Positions 1-8,121 of a DNA stretch of 64,000 bases are shown here, piece by piece; the first letter of the stretch is position 1; every line of letters starts with the position of its first letter. A program made the position numbers and the translations under genes. The stretch is from positions 150,362 to 214,361 of the forward strand of contig UCEZ01000019.1 of NCBI GenBank assembly GCA_900471525.1. Direction: 5' to 3'. The DNA is from Hyphomicrobiales bacterium (lineage in GTDB: Bacteria > Pseudomonadota > Alphaproteobacteria > Rhizobiales > Rhizobiaceae). The notes under the pieces are model-generated. The model was given only the letters and a program-made list of their open reading frames with translations. It had not been told where the DNA came from and did no database searches.

Positions 1-696
1 CTTCAAGCTCCAGAAGAACGCCACCTGATCCCGCTCGCCTAAAGTCGCGCGGCCTGCCGGCAACAGGCCGATCATCACCTTCGCCTTGTCATAGCGTTGC
101 GACAGCGCACTTCTATCATAAACCGCATCCGCGCCATCAAGAGTCGCCCAGAAAGCACCGTAGGTGAGATCGCGAACGGCCCTCGACGAAGCGGAGCCGG
201 CAGCTAGCATCGAGCGTGCGCCACTCGCATCGATCACCAGGTCGAAGTTTCCGACCTCCTCATGCCCCACGTTCTTCAGCACAACGCGATCTCCGCGCTG
301 TTCGGTCGAGGCGAGATTGACGCCCGTTCGAATGGTGATGCCGTCGGCGACAGCTGCATCATGCAATGTATTGAAAAGGGCTGCCCGCTGCACCGCGAGC
401 CCATAACGTCCGCCCGGCGCCGCATCGTAGCGCACGTCGAGAACCGTTCTCCCGCTGACAGCATCGGCGCCGTGCAGCCGATCAATCCGGTTGCCAAGCG
501 CATGGATCGTATCGAACAGGCCGAGCGCTGCCAAAACGGTGAGGCCCGTCGGTTGCATCAGCAGACCAGAACCGACCGGCGCCGGCGTCTCGAAGCGTTC
601 GAGGATTTCAACGCGATGACCGGCACGCGACAGGAAAAGTGCCACTGCCAACCCCGCCGGGCCGGCTCCCGCAACGCCAATGTCGAGCTGCCTCAT
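1..696 (-). CDS. FAD-dependent monooxygenase, 3' part cut by window edge
   Basis: The first 232 codons of a flavoprotein monooxygenase of the PHBH/UbiH-like class, which uses FAD and NAD(P)H to hydroxylate small, often aromatic, substrates. The N-terminus has the dinucleotide-binding fingerprint GxGxxG (GAGPAG, residues 10-15) followed by an acidic beta-2 end (EILER). Around residue 155 the stretch FDLVIDASGARS matches the DG/GD-type second FAD and NAD(P)H contact of this class. The ATG at 696 begins just before the Rossmann strand, as is usual. The C-terminal part and stop codon lie outside the window. It runs in the same direction as the HxlR regulator upstream, 85 bases away, so the two could share a transcript. 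The substrate cannot be inferred. Confidence 0.8.
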   Translation of the reverse strand, partial: MRQLDIGVAGAGPAGLAVALFLSRAGHRVEILERFETPAPVGSGLLMQPTGLTVLAALGLFDTIHALGNRIDRLHGADAVSGRTVLDVRYDAAPGGRYGLAVQRAALFNTLHDAAVADGITIRTGVNLASTEQRGDRVVLKNVGHEEVGNFDLVIDASGARSMLAAGSASSRAVRDLTYGAFWATLDGADAVYDRSALSQRYDKAKVMIGLLPAGRATLGERDQVAFFWSLK

Positions 697-781
697 CAAT
701 GCCTATCCGGATTTCGTCCCCTCCGGCATCTGTAACAGCCTGCGCAACGAACCGTCCAGTCAAGCGATTGCGGTCATATCG

Positions 782-1186
782 TCACGCGGCTGCGTCATAT
801 TCCGCCCGCGCCGCCCGGATCGCCTCATGATGCGCCACCGACCAGTCGACCAGCTGCTTGACCAGCACCAGGAAGGACTGGCCAAGCGGAGTCAGCCTGT
901 ATTCGACGCTGGGTGGCTGGGTCGGGAAGACCTCGCGGCCGATATAGCCATCCCGTTGCAGGTCGCGCAGTGTCTGGGTCAGCATGCGCTGGGAAATATC
1001 GGGAATCAGCCGCCGCAACGCGGAAAACCGCATCGGTCCGTCGGCCAGCGCCAGGATCATCAGCGTGTTCCACTTGCCGCCGATATTGTCGATGACATCG
1101 CGCACCGGGCAATCCTGCCGTCTGAATACCATGCCTGCGAAGACGATCACCTGCTCGCCCTCTGCCTTACCTGCCATTTTGTTCAT
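782..1186 (-). CDS. HxlR-family winged-helix transcriptional regulator
   Basis: A 134-residue HxlR/MarR-like DNA-binding protein. The family signature is complete: [15 protein letters not shown] at the start of the winged helix, the recognition-helix region [17 protein letters not shown], and the wing ending in VEYRLTPLG. Cys26 (RRQDCPV) is the conserved cysteine that in relatives such as YodB and QorR senses quinones, diamide or aldehydes by oxidation or alkylation. It is transcribed divergently from a QorB-like quinone reductase, the classic arrangement for a redox-sensing repressor and its target. I take the ATG at 1186; a GTG at 1213 would add nine residues without family similarity. The regulatory link to the neighbour is inferred from arrangement, not shown. 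Confidence 0.9.
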   Translation of the reverse strand: MNKMAGKAEGEQVIVFAGMVFRRQDCPVRDVIDNIGGKWNTLMILALADGPMRFSALRRLIPDISQRMLTQTLRDLQRDGYIGREVFPTQPPSVEYRLTPLGQSFLVLVKQLVDWSVAHHEAIRAARAEYDAAA

Positions 1187-1290
1187 GGGGTTCGGTTCCC
1201 TTCGCGTAACCACCGCAGAAAAAACTGCCTCCTTTACATCCGTCAGCAGATGACGAAATAAGAGAAGGTCTCATTTAGGAACCATATCTC

Positions 1291-1320
1291 AAACCGGATG
1301 TTTCGGCAATAAACCGGACG
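1291..1320 (+). promoter_or_regulatory. Direct repeat AAACCGGAYG, candidate HxlR operator
   Basis: Two near-identical decamers, AAACCGGATG at 1291-1300 and AAACCGGACG at 1311-1320, stand exactly 20 bp apart (two helical turns). They lie in the divergent hxlR/qorB intergenic region, 26 bases before the qorB ATG. The position suits a repressor blocking the qorB promoter or elongation. Assignment to the adjacent HxlR protein is inference. Confidence 0.4.
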
Positions 1321-1345
1321 TCATTTGACACGCAAAGGAACCACC

Positions 1346-2233
1346 ATGTCCGAAACCCTTCTCGTCACCGGTGCTACCGGCAAGCTCGGCCGCCTCGTGC
1401 TCGACGAACTGCTCGCCTCCGGCAAGGTCTCGCCGGCCAACATCATCGCCACCAGCCGCGATACGGAAAAGCTCGCCGACTATGCTGCCAAGGGCGTTCA
1501 GACACGGACTGCCAGCTTCGATGACCCCGCATCGCTCGACGCTGCCTTTGCCGGTGCCGATCGCATCCTGATCATCTCCACCGACGCACTTGACGAGCCG
1601 GGCAAGCGCCTGCGCCAGCATCTCGCCGCTGTCGCCGCCGCTCAAAAAGCCGGCGCCAAGCATATCCTCTACACATCGATGCCGAACCCGGAAACGTCGG
1701 TCATCCCCTTCGCGCCAGATCATCTCGGCACCGAGAATGCAATCAAGGCAACCGGCATCGCCTACACCATCCTGCGCAACGGCTGGTACATGGAGAACCT
1801 GTTCTTGGCCCTGCCGCATGCCGTCGCCGAAGGCAAGTGGTACAGTGCATCCGGCGAGGGAAAGATCGCCCATATCGCAAGGGAAGACATCGCCAAGGCA
1901 ACGGCAGCGGCCCTCGCTTCCGGTTCGACCGAAAGCGCGACCTACACGCTGACCGGCGAGACGAAGCACACGGTTGACGAAATCGCCGTCACCGTATCGA
2001 AGATCACCGGCAAGCCGCTTGAAGTCGTGCATGTCACTGACGAGCAACTCGCGGGCGGCCTCAAGGCAGCGGGTCTTCCGGACTTCTTCATCCCCGTTAT
2101 CGTTTCCTTCGACACCAACACGCGCGAAGGCCATATCGCCATGGTCACCGGCGACGCAGCCACGCTTTCCGGAAAAAAGCTGACGACGCTCGAAGATTTC
2201 CTCAAAGCCAGCAAATCAGTATTGCTCGGCTGA
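1346..2233 (+). CDS. NmrA-like NAD(P)H:quinone oxidoreductase (QorB type)
   Basis: A 295-residue atypical short-chain dehydrogenase of the NmrA/QOR2 group, which reduces quinones two electrons at a time with NAD(P)H. The N-terminus carries the Rossmann motif TGATGKLG (residues 7-14). The body shows the family features TSMPNPETS and the LRNGWYMENL segment that forms the substrate pocket in QorB/YtfG proteins. The ATG at 1346 has AAGGA six bases upstream; a TTG at 1325 in the same frame has no ribosome-binding site. It is divergent from the HxlR regulator. A strong hairpin follows the stop. Likely job: detoxifying electrophilic quinones under control of the neighbouring sensor (inference). Close in sequence to qorB, but I withhold the symbol. 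Confidence 0.85.
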   Translation: MSETLLVTGATGKLGRLVLDELLASGKVSPANIIATSRDTEKLADYAAKGVQTRTASFDDPASLDAAFAGADRILIISTDALDEPGKRLRQHLAAVAAAQKAGAKHILYTSMPNPETSVIPFAPDHLGTENAIKATGIAYTILRNGWYMENLFLALPHAVAEGKWYSASGEGKIAHIAREDIAKATAAALASGSTESATYTLTGETKHTVDEIAVTVSKITGKPLEVVHVTDEQLAGGLKAAGLPDFFIPVIVSFDTNTREGHIAMVTGDAATLSGKKLTTLEDFLKASKSVLLG

Positions 2234-2236
2234 GAC

Positions 2237-2270
2237 AAGAAAGGGCTCCGTGCGAACGGAGCCCTTTCTT
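2237..2270. terminator. Perfect 14-bp hairpin between convergent qorB-like gene and pdxJ
   Basis: Bases 2237-2250 are perfectly complementary to 2257-2270, with a six-base loop. The arms read AAGAAAGGGCTCCG and its reverse complement, giving an A-run on one side and a T-run on the other. It can therefore work as a Rho-independent terminator for both converging genes. Confidence 0.85.
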
Positions 2271-2289
2271 AACAACTGAATGCCAGGCC

Positions 2290-3042
2290 TCAGATATCCT
2301 GGCCACAAGCGCGGCAGAAGCGACGGACAGTTTCAGCCATGCCGTATTCGAGTGCATCCGCGGTCAGACCGTGACCGATCGAAACTTCGGCAAGGTTGGA
2401 AATCCGCGCTGCCAGCGCCGGCAGGTTGGCAACCGTCAGGTCGTGGCCGGCATTGACCTCAAGTCCGAGCTCGACCGCCAGATCGGCGGTCCGCCCCAAC
2501 TCCTCCAGCAGAACCGCGCCACGCTCGGGATCGTCGTAGCAACCGCCATAGGGGCCGGTGTAAAGCTCGATCCGGTCGGCGCCTGTTTCCTTGGCGATCG
2601 TCAGTGCCTCGACATCTGGATCTCCGTCGGCAAACAGCGACACCCGAAACCCGCCCTTCTTCAACCGTCCGACGACATTGCCGAGAAGATTGTGGTTCTT
2701 GCGGAAATCCCACCCATGGTCCGACGTCGCCTGTGCCGGATCGTCGGGGACCAGCGTCACCTGCTCGGGCTGATGGCGCTCGACGAGCTCCAGGAACTCC
2801 TCGTTCGGAAACCCTTCCATATTGAATTCGGTCTGCGGGTAGAGATCGTCGATCAGCGCGCGGATCGGCGCCAGATCGGAAAAACGAATGTGCCGCTGAT
2901 CAGGGCGCGGATGCACGGTCAGGCCACTGGCGCCTGCCTCCAGCGCAATTTGCCCCAGACCGGTCACCGACGGCCAGGGAACGTCGCGCCGGTTTCGCAG
3001 CATTGCGATCGCATTCAGGTTCACGGAGAGTTTCGCAGGCAT
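2290..3042 (-). CDS. pdxJ: Pyridoxine 5'-phosphate synthase
   Basis: A 250-residue TIM-barrel enzyme that condenses 1-deoxy-xylulose 5-phosphate with 3-amino-2-oxopropyl phosphate in the last step of DXP-dependent vitamin B6 synthesis. Recognisable PdxJ blocks are [13 protein letters not shown] at the start, [10 protein letters not shown] (phosphate and substrate binding), [32 protein letters not shown], and the C-terminal VNAGHDLT and [12 protein letters not shown]. Length is typical. I start at the ATG at 3042 ([10 protein letters not shown]), which fits the family N-terminus; an upstream ATG at 3057 would add five residues. Its 3' end converges on the quinone reductase with a shared terminator. 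It appears monocistronic. Confidence 0.97.
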   Translation of the reverse strand: MPAKLSVNLNAIAMLRNRRDVPWPSVTGLGQIALEAGASGLTVHPRPDQRHIRFSDLAPIRALIDDLYPQTEFNMEGFPNEEFLELVERHQPEQVTLVPDDPAQATSDHGWDFRKNHNLLGNVVGRLKKGGFRVSLFADGDPDVEALTIAKETGADRIELYTGPYGGCYDDPERGAVLLEELGRTADLAVELGLEVNAGHDLTVANLPALAARISNLAEVSIGHGLTADALEYGMAETVRRFCRACGQDI

Positions 3043-3414
3043 TTCAGCACTTTCCAAGGGATATCGCCGTCGTTACGGCGCCCTTTCTATCGGTTCCTCG
3101 ACATCCCCGCAACAAATCGGCGGCGGCGAAAGCGTCCCCGTTACAATAATCCCTCAATCCATGTTCGGCGTTTATTTCAGACAAAACTCAAGTTTAATGG
3201 ATGCAGCACCTGACAAACTGACAAAACTCCGGTTTAATAGAGACTCAAGTACAAGCCATACGCTCCCCAAAGGTGAGCGGCGGTGCTAGAACCCCATGAA
3301 ACGACCCAAACCGGAACCGATGAACCCTCGTTTTTGCCTCGACACGACCAAATCGATGATCGCTTCCGATAGCGGAACGCGGGCGTTGATGGGGCTTTCG
3401 GGGAGAACACGTTG
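3043..3414. other. Intergenic region with spaced palindromic direct repeats
   Basis: A 372-base region upstream of pdxJ (leftward) and of the membrane protein gene at 3415 (rightward), with no convincing gene. Its centre is AT-richer than the surroundings. It holds the repeat pair at 3180-3240 and the tandem octamer CTGACAAA at 3210-3217 and 3218-3225. The right-hand 100 bases look like leader for the downstream gene, with GGGGAGA at about 3400. Confidence 0.6.
3180..3240 (+). repeat. Two 21-bp direct repeats with internal palindromes, 40 bp apart
   Basis: Copies at 3180-3200 and 3220-3240 agree at 18 of 21 positions (GACAAAACTC, two variable bases, GTTTAAT, one variable base, G). Each contains an inverted repeat: AAACT-CA-AGTTT in the first and AAAC-TCCG-GTTT in the second. 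The 40-bp period places both on nearly the same DNA face. This looks like a double operator; the regulator is unknown. Confidence 0.5.
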
Positions 3415-4530
3415 ATGACACAGCGCGAGAGACCCGACGATCAGACGATCCGCCAGTCTTTGGACGGCATTTTGTCGAGCGCACTTTTCTCCCGTTCCGA
3501 GCGTCTGCGCGCCTTCCTGAAATACGTCGTCGACAGAGAGATCGAGGGCACCGGCCATCAGTTGAAGGGCTACACGATCGGGATTGATGTCTTCGATCGG
3601 CCACAGGCATTCAATGCCGATAGCGATCCGCTGGTGCGCGTCCATGCCGGCAAGCTCCGAAAATTGCTGAGCGCCTATTACGCCGGTGAAGGCGCCTTGG
3701 ATGAATGGCGAATCGATATCCCGAAGGGCACCTATGTGCCCGAATACCGGCGCCAGCATATCTCGCCTTCGGCAACGGCAAAAGCGGAGCAGGCACCGGT
3801 ACAGCCACGCCGCGCCGGGAACACGCGCTTCTCCTGGCTGCCTGCTCCACTGTCATCACCCCTGGCCCTGCTGTCCGCCCTGCCGCTTCTGATATTCATT
3901 CCACTGTCGTCGCCGGCCATGAGCGTCAACATCCCCACGCAATCCCGCCTCCACGGTGCGGTATTGGAACGCAAGTTTGCCAACGACCTGCCAAGAATAA
4001 CGGTCCGCTCGCAATGGCCCGGCAACGGAAATGCGGCGCGCTTTGCCGATGCTCTTCGCAACGCCGCCTCGCATTATCGCACGGTCGCGGCCGTGCCCGC
4101 CTCGGCGCTCTGGCAATCGCCCTCAACGGCGGCAGCCGACCCGTTGGCTTTCACCATTTCCGTTTTGCAGCAGAAATCGCCGACAGGTCTTCGCGTTCTG
4201 ATCACCAACGACGCCTCGTCAGACACAGTCCATGATGTCTTCATCGACAGCGAACATTTGGCCGATGAGGCGGATATCCTTTACGAGAGCCTCGCGCTCG
4301 CAGCCAAGATGCTATCCGCGGACGGCCATATCTTCCGTTACGCCAGCGCAGCCGAGATCGATAGCCCGCTGATGAAATGTATGGTGCTGACAGACACCTA
4401 CCGCCACCAGCAGACGCGGGAAACCTTCCAGGACGCCAAATCCTGCCAGGAAAAACTCTCGGCCGATCACAGACGGAAGCTGAAATTCGCCATCAGCGCC
4501 GGCGCCCTGCCTTCAACGCTTATTCGGTAA
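3415..4530 (+). CDS. Conserved membrane protein with cyclase-associated N-terminal domain
   Basis: A 371-residue protein of unknown function. Residues 15-112 form a conserved module (SERLRAFLKYVVDREIEG, LKGYTIGIDVFDRP, DPLVRVHAGKLRKLL, RIDIPKGTYVPEY). From memory, rhizobial proteins often carry this module ahead of adenylate cyclase, TPR or WD-like domains, and it may be a winged-helix-like DNA- or ligand-binding unit. Here no cyclase domain follows. There is a proline-rich linker, one membrane helix (about 148-165) and a roughly 200-residue, presumably periplasmic, region with no motif I recognise. The ATG at 3415 has GGGGAGA upstream; the preceding TTG at 3412 is an alternative. It could be a one-component membrane-bound regulator, but that is speculation. 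Confidence 0.75.
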   Translation: MTQRERPDDQTIRQSLDGILSSALFSRSERLRAFLKYVVDREIEGTGHQLKGYTIGIDVFDRPQAFNADSDPLVRVHAGKLRKLLSAYYAGEGALDEWRIDIPKGTYVPEYRRQHISPSATAKAEQAPVQPRRAGNTRFSWLPAPLSSPLALLSALPLLIFIPLSSPAMSVNIPTQSRLHGAVLERKFANDLPRITVRSQWPGNGNAARFADALRNAASHYRTVAAVPASALWQSPSTAAADPLAFTISVLQQKSPTGLRVLITNDASSDTVHDVFIDSEHLADEADILYESLALAAKMLSADGHIFRYASAAEIDSPLMKCMVLTDTYRHQQTRETFQDAKSCQEKLSADHRRKLKFAISAGALPSTLIR

Positions 4531-4883
4531 GCGGATTCGGCTACTGTGGCGAAAAGAACCAAAACTGCAATAAATCGCCTTTAAAACTTATATTTCGCGG
4601 CGTAAAGATTGCAAAACCGCTCAAAATCCTCGGCTTTTATCCCTAATCTTACTAACTATTCATCTTCACGCCCCGCGTGTATCCTGACTGTGTAAGTGGG
4701 GAAATGGCCTGGCCGCTCATTAGGCAAGCACAGTGGTATCGAGTATCCATCCCATCCGGGTGGCGTGCATGACATCGAGGGGCAGCCCAAGGAGACGGCC
4801 GTCGCGTCTTGGTGCGCAGCAGGCAGATTGCCGTCTCCAGGACATTTCTCTCGCCGGTTGACCAGCGAGGGCTATTTCACAGC
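4531..4883. other. Intergenic region, no gene recognised
   Basis: A 353-base stretch before the MerR gene. The first 150 bases are AT-rich and probably contain the promoter of the downstream gene. A 12-base direct repeat, GACATTTCTCTC, occurs at 4841-4852 and again at 4901-4912 just inside the next gene, a 60-bp period. The MerR reading frame is open back to 4809, but that stretch encodes no family-like sequence. Confidence 0.5.
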
Positions 4884-5564
4884 ATGCCAGAACAGACAAA
4901 GACATTTCTCTCTGCACCGGGCAGTCGAATAGCGTCCGGTTTTCTGCCGCATCTGCCTTTGCCGGGAACCATTCCCGACAACCATGTCGCCATCGCCGAT
5001 ATGGCGGATGCCTTCGGCGTCACGCACCGCACCTTGCATTTCTACGAGGAAAAGGGGCTTCTTTCCGCCGAAAGAATGGGTCCGATGCGGGTCTACGGAC
5101 TTGAAGACATCCGGCGAATGACCGTCATCAATGCCTGTCGCGAGATCGACATGCCGATCGCCGCCATCCAGGATCTGATGGTGGCGCTCGGAAACTCGGC
5201 CAGCCAGGAAGACGCGGCACAAATCTTCCGGGATGCGCTGCAGGCCCGCAAGCGCGAACTCGCTGCCCAGCAGTCGATCCTGCGGCGCCAGATGCAGCGG
5301 ATCAGCGAATTGCTGGAATCGGCTGCCGATGGCGATACGTCGCAGCGCACTGCCTTGCCGCCCATCCACCTTTCACCGATCGAGACGAAGTGCCTCGCCT
5401 TCATGGCCGAAGGCTATCCGGCAAACCGGATCGCCACGATGATGGACATGGACCTGACCGCGGTGCTGACACTCGAATCCGATATCATCCGCAAGTTCAA
5501 CGGCCACAATCGCTTCCAGGCGGTCGCGAAAGCCGTGCTGATGGGCTTTGTTTCGGCCGAGTAG
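4884..5564 (+). CDS. MerR-family regulator with extra C-terminal LuxR-like helix-turn-helix
   Basis: A 226-residue regulator with two apparent DNA-binding parts. Residues about 35-105 are a MerR winged helix (IADMADAFGVTHRTLHFYEEKGLL, then YGLEDIRRM). A coiled-coil dimerisation helix follows (about 128-165, rich in Q, R, L). The last 60 residues (HLSPIETKCLAFMAEGYP, then NRIATMMDM, then DIIRKFNGHNRFQAVAKAV) follow the pattern of a LuxR/GerE HTH, including the final helix that usually reads NR-xx-AV. No cysteine-rich metal loop is present, so an ordinary metal-sensing MerR is unlikely. I take the ATG at 4884; a GTG-type start at 4809 is possible. Target genes are unknown. Confidence 0.8.
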   Translation: MPEQTKTFLSAPGSRIASGFLPHLPLPGTIPDNHVAIADMADAFGVTHRTLHFYEEKGLLSAERMGPMRVYGLEDIRRMTVINACREIDMPIAAIQDLMVALGNSASQEDAAQIFRDALQARKRELAAQQSILRRQMQRISELLESAADGDTSQRTALPPIHLSPIETKCLAFMAEGYPANRIATMMDMDLTAVLTLESDIIRKFNGHNRFQAVAKAVLMGFVSAE

Positions 5565-5567
5565 CAG

Positions 5568-6698
5568 CTATCGCACGATCGTCAGCGTTTCGGCGGCGCG
5601 GGTGATCGCGGTATAGAGCCAGCGTTCGCGGGTGTCACGAAACGCCCAGCTCTCGTCGAACAGAACGACATCGTTCCACTGCGAGCCTTGGGCCTTATGC
5701 ACCGTCAGCGCATAGCCGTAATCGAACTCGTCATAGCGCTTGCGCGTCGACCACGGAATTTCACCCTCGACATCCTCGAAGGCGGTTTTCAGGAGCTTGA
5801 TCTTGGCAGCCCCCCGGTCCATGTCGTCGTCTTCCGGACGGATCATCAGGTTGATGCCCGGTTTCACCGTCTCCTTGGACGAGGTCATCACCTGCCAGAG
5901 CGAGCCGTTGAGCAGCCCCTTGGCCGGATCGTTGCGCAGGCAGACAAGCTTGTCACCTGATTGCGGATATTCGGTCGTAAATCCCTTCAACTCACGCAGG
6001 CGCATATTGTAGCGCCGGCGCGTCTTGTTGGTGCCGACCAGCACCTGATCCGCGTCGAGCACCAGGCTCTGTGTCACTTCGTTCTTCGAGATGACCCTGG
6101 CCGTCGAGCCGTAGTCGCCATGCATGATCTCCTTGCCTTCGCGCACGTGCATGGCAAGCTGGATGATCGGATTATCGCGCGCCTGCCGGTGAATGTCCGT
6201 CAGCAGGTAGTCCGGTTCCTCATTGGTGAAGTAGCCGCCACCGGAAACCGGCGGAAGCTGGCCGGGATCACCGAGCACCAGGATCGGCGTTCCGAAACTC
6301 ATCAGATCCTTACCCAGTGCTTCATCGACCATCGAGCATTCGTCGATGATGATCAGCGCCGCCTTGGCAACGGGCGACTGCCTGTTGATGGAAAACATCG
6401 GTGCGATCGAGGTCTTGCCGGTCTCTTCGTCTGAAACCTCTTCCTCGCCACGCGGTCGGTAGATCAGCGAGTGGATCGTCCTGGCGTTGGTCGCTCCCTT
6501 GGAACGCAGGACCTGCGCCGCCTTGCCGGTGAAGGCGGCAAACAGAACCTCTCCATCGACGTTCTCGGCAAAGTGACGCGCAAGCGTCGTCTTGCCGGTT
6601 CCAGCATAGCCGAACAGCCGGAAAAGCGGCGAGCGCCCTTCCTTCAGCCAGCGCGACACGGCCTTGAGGGCCTCATCCTGTTGCGGTGCGAATTCCAT
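5568..6698 (-). CDS. RecD-like superfamily 1 DNA helicase (AAA ATPase)
   Basis: A 376-residue SF1B helicase resembling the motor part of RecD/RecD2 and Dda. Motifs in order: Q-like start FAPQQDEAL, Walker A GYAGTGKTT (30-38), motif Ia FTGKAAQVLRSKG, Walker B IIIDECSMVD, motif III GDPGQLPPV, the Q-R segment DIHRQARDNPI, motif V YGYALTVHKAQGSQW and motif VI YTAITRA. It is shorter than RecD2 because the N-terminal helix-hairpin-helix part is missing, as in many alphaproteobacterial homologues. RecB and RecC are not nearby, so a stand-alone role in replication or repair is likely. The ATG at 6698 gives the family-like N-terminus MEFAPQQ. It converges on the MerR gene with 3 bases between the stops. 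Confidence 0.9.
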   Translation of the reverse strand: MEFAPQQDEALKAVSRWLKEGRSPLFRLFGYAGTGKTTLARHFAENVDGEVLFAAFTGKAAQVLRSKGATNARTIHSLIYRPRGEEEVSDEETGKTSIAPMFSINRQSPVAKAALIIIDECSMVDEALGKDLMSFGTPILVLGDPGQLPPVSGGGYFTNEEPDYLLTDIHRQARDNPIIQLAMHVREGKEIMHGDYGSTARVISKNEVTQSLVLDADQVLVGTNKTRRRYNMRLRELKGFTTEYPQSGDKLVCLRNDPAKGLLNGSLWQVMTSSKETVKPGINLMIRPEDDDMDRGAAKIKLLKTAFEDVEGEIPWSTRKRYDEFDYGYALTVHKAQGSQWNDVVLFDESWAFRDTRERWLYTAITRAAETLTIVR

Positions 6699-6851
6699 CT
6701 TTGTTCTATTGCCCGATTCGCGCGGACATGTCGCGCTTGGTGCAGCGGCACGAGGTTCGTGGCAGTCTCGCCCGCCTCGTTTTTTTTGCTCCGAACCGCC
6801 GCCGACCGCAAGAAACCGCCACACGGAATGCGTATCGCGGGGTTGATACCC

Positions 6852-8018
6852 ATGATAAAACGCCTTCCGCTCCGCCTCCCAAGCGCTGCCTCACTTTTGC
6901 AATCCGAAAGTACCGATGTGACGCCTGATCCTTCCGAAGACCCGTCCGCTCCCGTGGCATCGGGCATCGGCCGCTGGAATATCGCATTTCAATGGGGCTT
7001 CCTGCTCCTGCTCTCGGCGGCGCTTGCGGCCGGCCTTGAACTCACCGGCATTCCCGCAGCCCTTTTGATGGGACCGATGGTGGCGGGTGCCGTCGTCGGC
7101 ATGAATGGCGGCACCATCCGTCTGCCACGCCCAGCCTTTCTCTGTGCCCAGGCACTGATCGGCACGATGATCGCCGAAACCATCAGTCCTGGCATTCTCG
7201 TGACCTTCTTCGGCAACTGGCCGCTCTTCCTGGCAATTGTGCTCTCAGTCATCGCCATGAGCACGCTTAGCGGCTTCGTCATGAGCAAGCTCAACATCCT
7301 GCCCGGCACGACAGCGATCTGGGGTTCCTCGGCAGGAGCCGCCACCTCGATGCTGGTCATGGCCGACGCCTATGGCGCCGATGTCCGTCTGGTCGCGTTC
7401 ATGCAATATCTGCGCGTCGTCTTCGTGGCTGCGGCGGCCTCGCTCGTTGCGCGCTATTGGGCCGGTATCGACGGACCGGGACCCGAAATTGTCTGGTTCG
7501 GCCCGATCCAGCTTATCCCCTTCCTTGAAACGCTTGCTGTCGCCATTGTCGGCGGCTGTCTCGGCAAGTGGCTGCGCATACCGGCTGGCGTGTTTCTCCT
7601 GCCGTTCCTGCTGGGATCCCTGCTCAGCGTCACCGGCGTGCTCACAATCGAGATTCCCGAGTGGCTGCTGGCGATCAGCTACGCCTTGCTCGGCTGGAAC
7701 ATCGGCCTCGGCTTCACCCGCCCGATCCTTGCGCATGCCCGCCGCGCATTGCTGCCGACAATCGTTTCCATTCTGGTGTTGATGAGCTTTTCAGGTCTGC
7801 TTGCCTACATCCTCGTCAGGGCGGTCGGCATTGATCCGCTGACGGCCTATCTCGCCACCAGCCCTGGCGGTATGGACTCGATCGCCATCATTGCCGCCTC
7901 CAGCAATGTCGACGTGCCCTTTGTCATGGCGCTGCAAACGGCTCGGCTACTCATGGTCATGGCCGTCGGCCCGTCGCTCGCCCGCTTCGTCGCGTCTCGC
8001 GCGAAACCTCCCCGATAA
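6852..8018 (+). CDS. AbrB-family (PF05145-type) integral membrane protein
   Basis: A 388-residue, very hydrophobic protein with about ten membrane helices arranged as a duplicated unit, each half holding a glycine-rich re-entrant motif: LLMGPMVAG with GSSAGAATSMLVMADAYGAD in the first half, and GVFLLPFLLGSLL with TSPGGMDSIAIIAAS in the second. This is the pattern of the family misleadingly called AbrB or ammonia monooxygenase in databases; members are probably transporters or regulators of export, but no substrate is established. The ATG at 6852 has GCGGGG upstream; an ATG at 6828 would add eight residues. It is divergent from the RecD-like helicase and 103 bases before the sigma-factor operon. 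Confidence 0.88.
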   Translation: MIKRLPLRLPSAASLLQSESTDVTPDPSEDPSAPVASGIGRWNIAFQWGFLLLLSAALAAGLELTGIPAALLMGPMVAGAVVGMNGGTIRLPRPAFLCAQALIGTMIAETISPGILVTFFGNWPLFLAIVLSVIAMSTLSGFVMSKLNILPGTTAIWGSSAGAATSMLVMADAYGADVRLVAFMQYLRVVFVAAAASLVARYWAGIDGPGPEIVWFGPIQLIPFLETLAVAIVGGCLGKWLRIPAGVFLLPFLLGSLLSVTGVLTIEIPEWLLAISYALLGWNIGLGFTRPILAHARRALLPTIVSILVLMSFSGLLAYILVRAVGIDPLTAYLATSPGGMDSIAIIAASSNVDVPFVMALQTARLLMVMAVGPSLARFVASRAKPPR

Positions 8019-8034
8019 GTTTTCCCGGATTGCG

Positions 8035-8066
8035 GGGAATAAGAAGGGGTCCTGATGTGTCTTATG
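8035..8066 (+). promoter_or_regulatory. Candidate ECF-sigma promoter for the COG4315-sigma-antisigma operon
   Basis: GGGGAATAA at 8035-8043 and TGTCTTATG at 8058-8066 give a GGAATAA / GTCT pair separated by 15 bases, about 55 bases before the first gene of the operon. Extracytoplasmic-function sigma factors usually recognise GGAA-type -35 and GTC/CGTC-type -10 elements and autoregulate. That the sigma factor encoded here uses this site is inference. Confidence 0.4.
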
Positions 8067-8121
8067 TTCGAACCGGCTGTAACGGCGGTTCGTTCGGAAA
8101 ACTCGAGAGAGGACACCTCCA

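Noticed and set aside
37..735. Long plus-strand frames over the FAD monooxygenase
   Set aside because: The minus-strand frame gives a clear flavoprotein sequence with GxGxxG; the plus-strand products have no family-like content.
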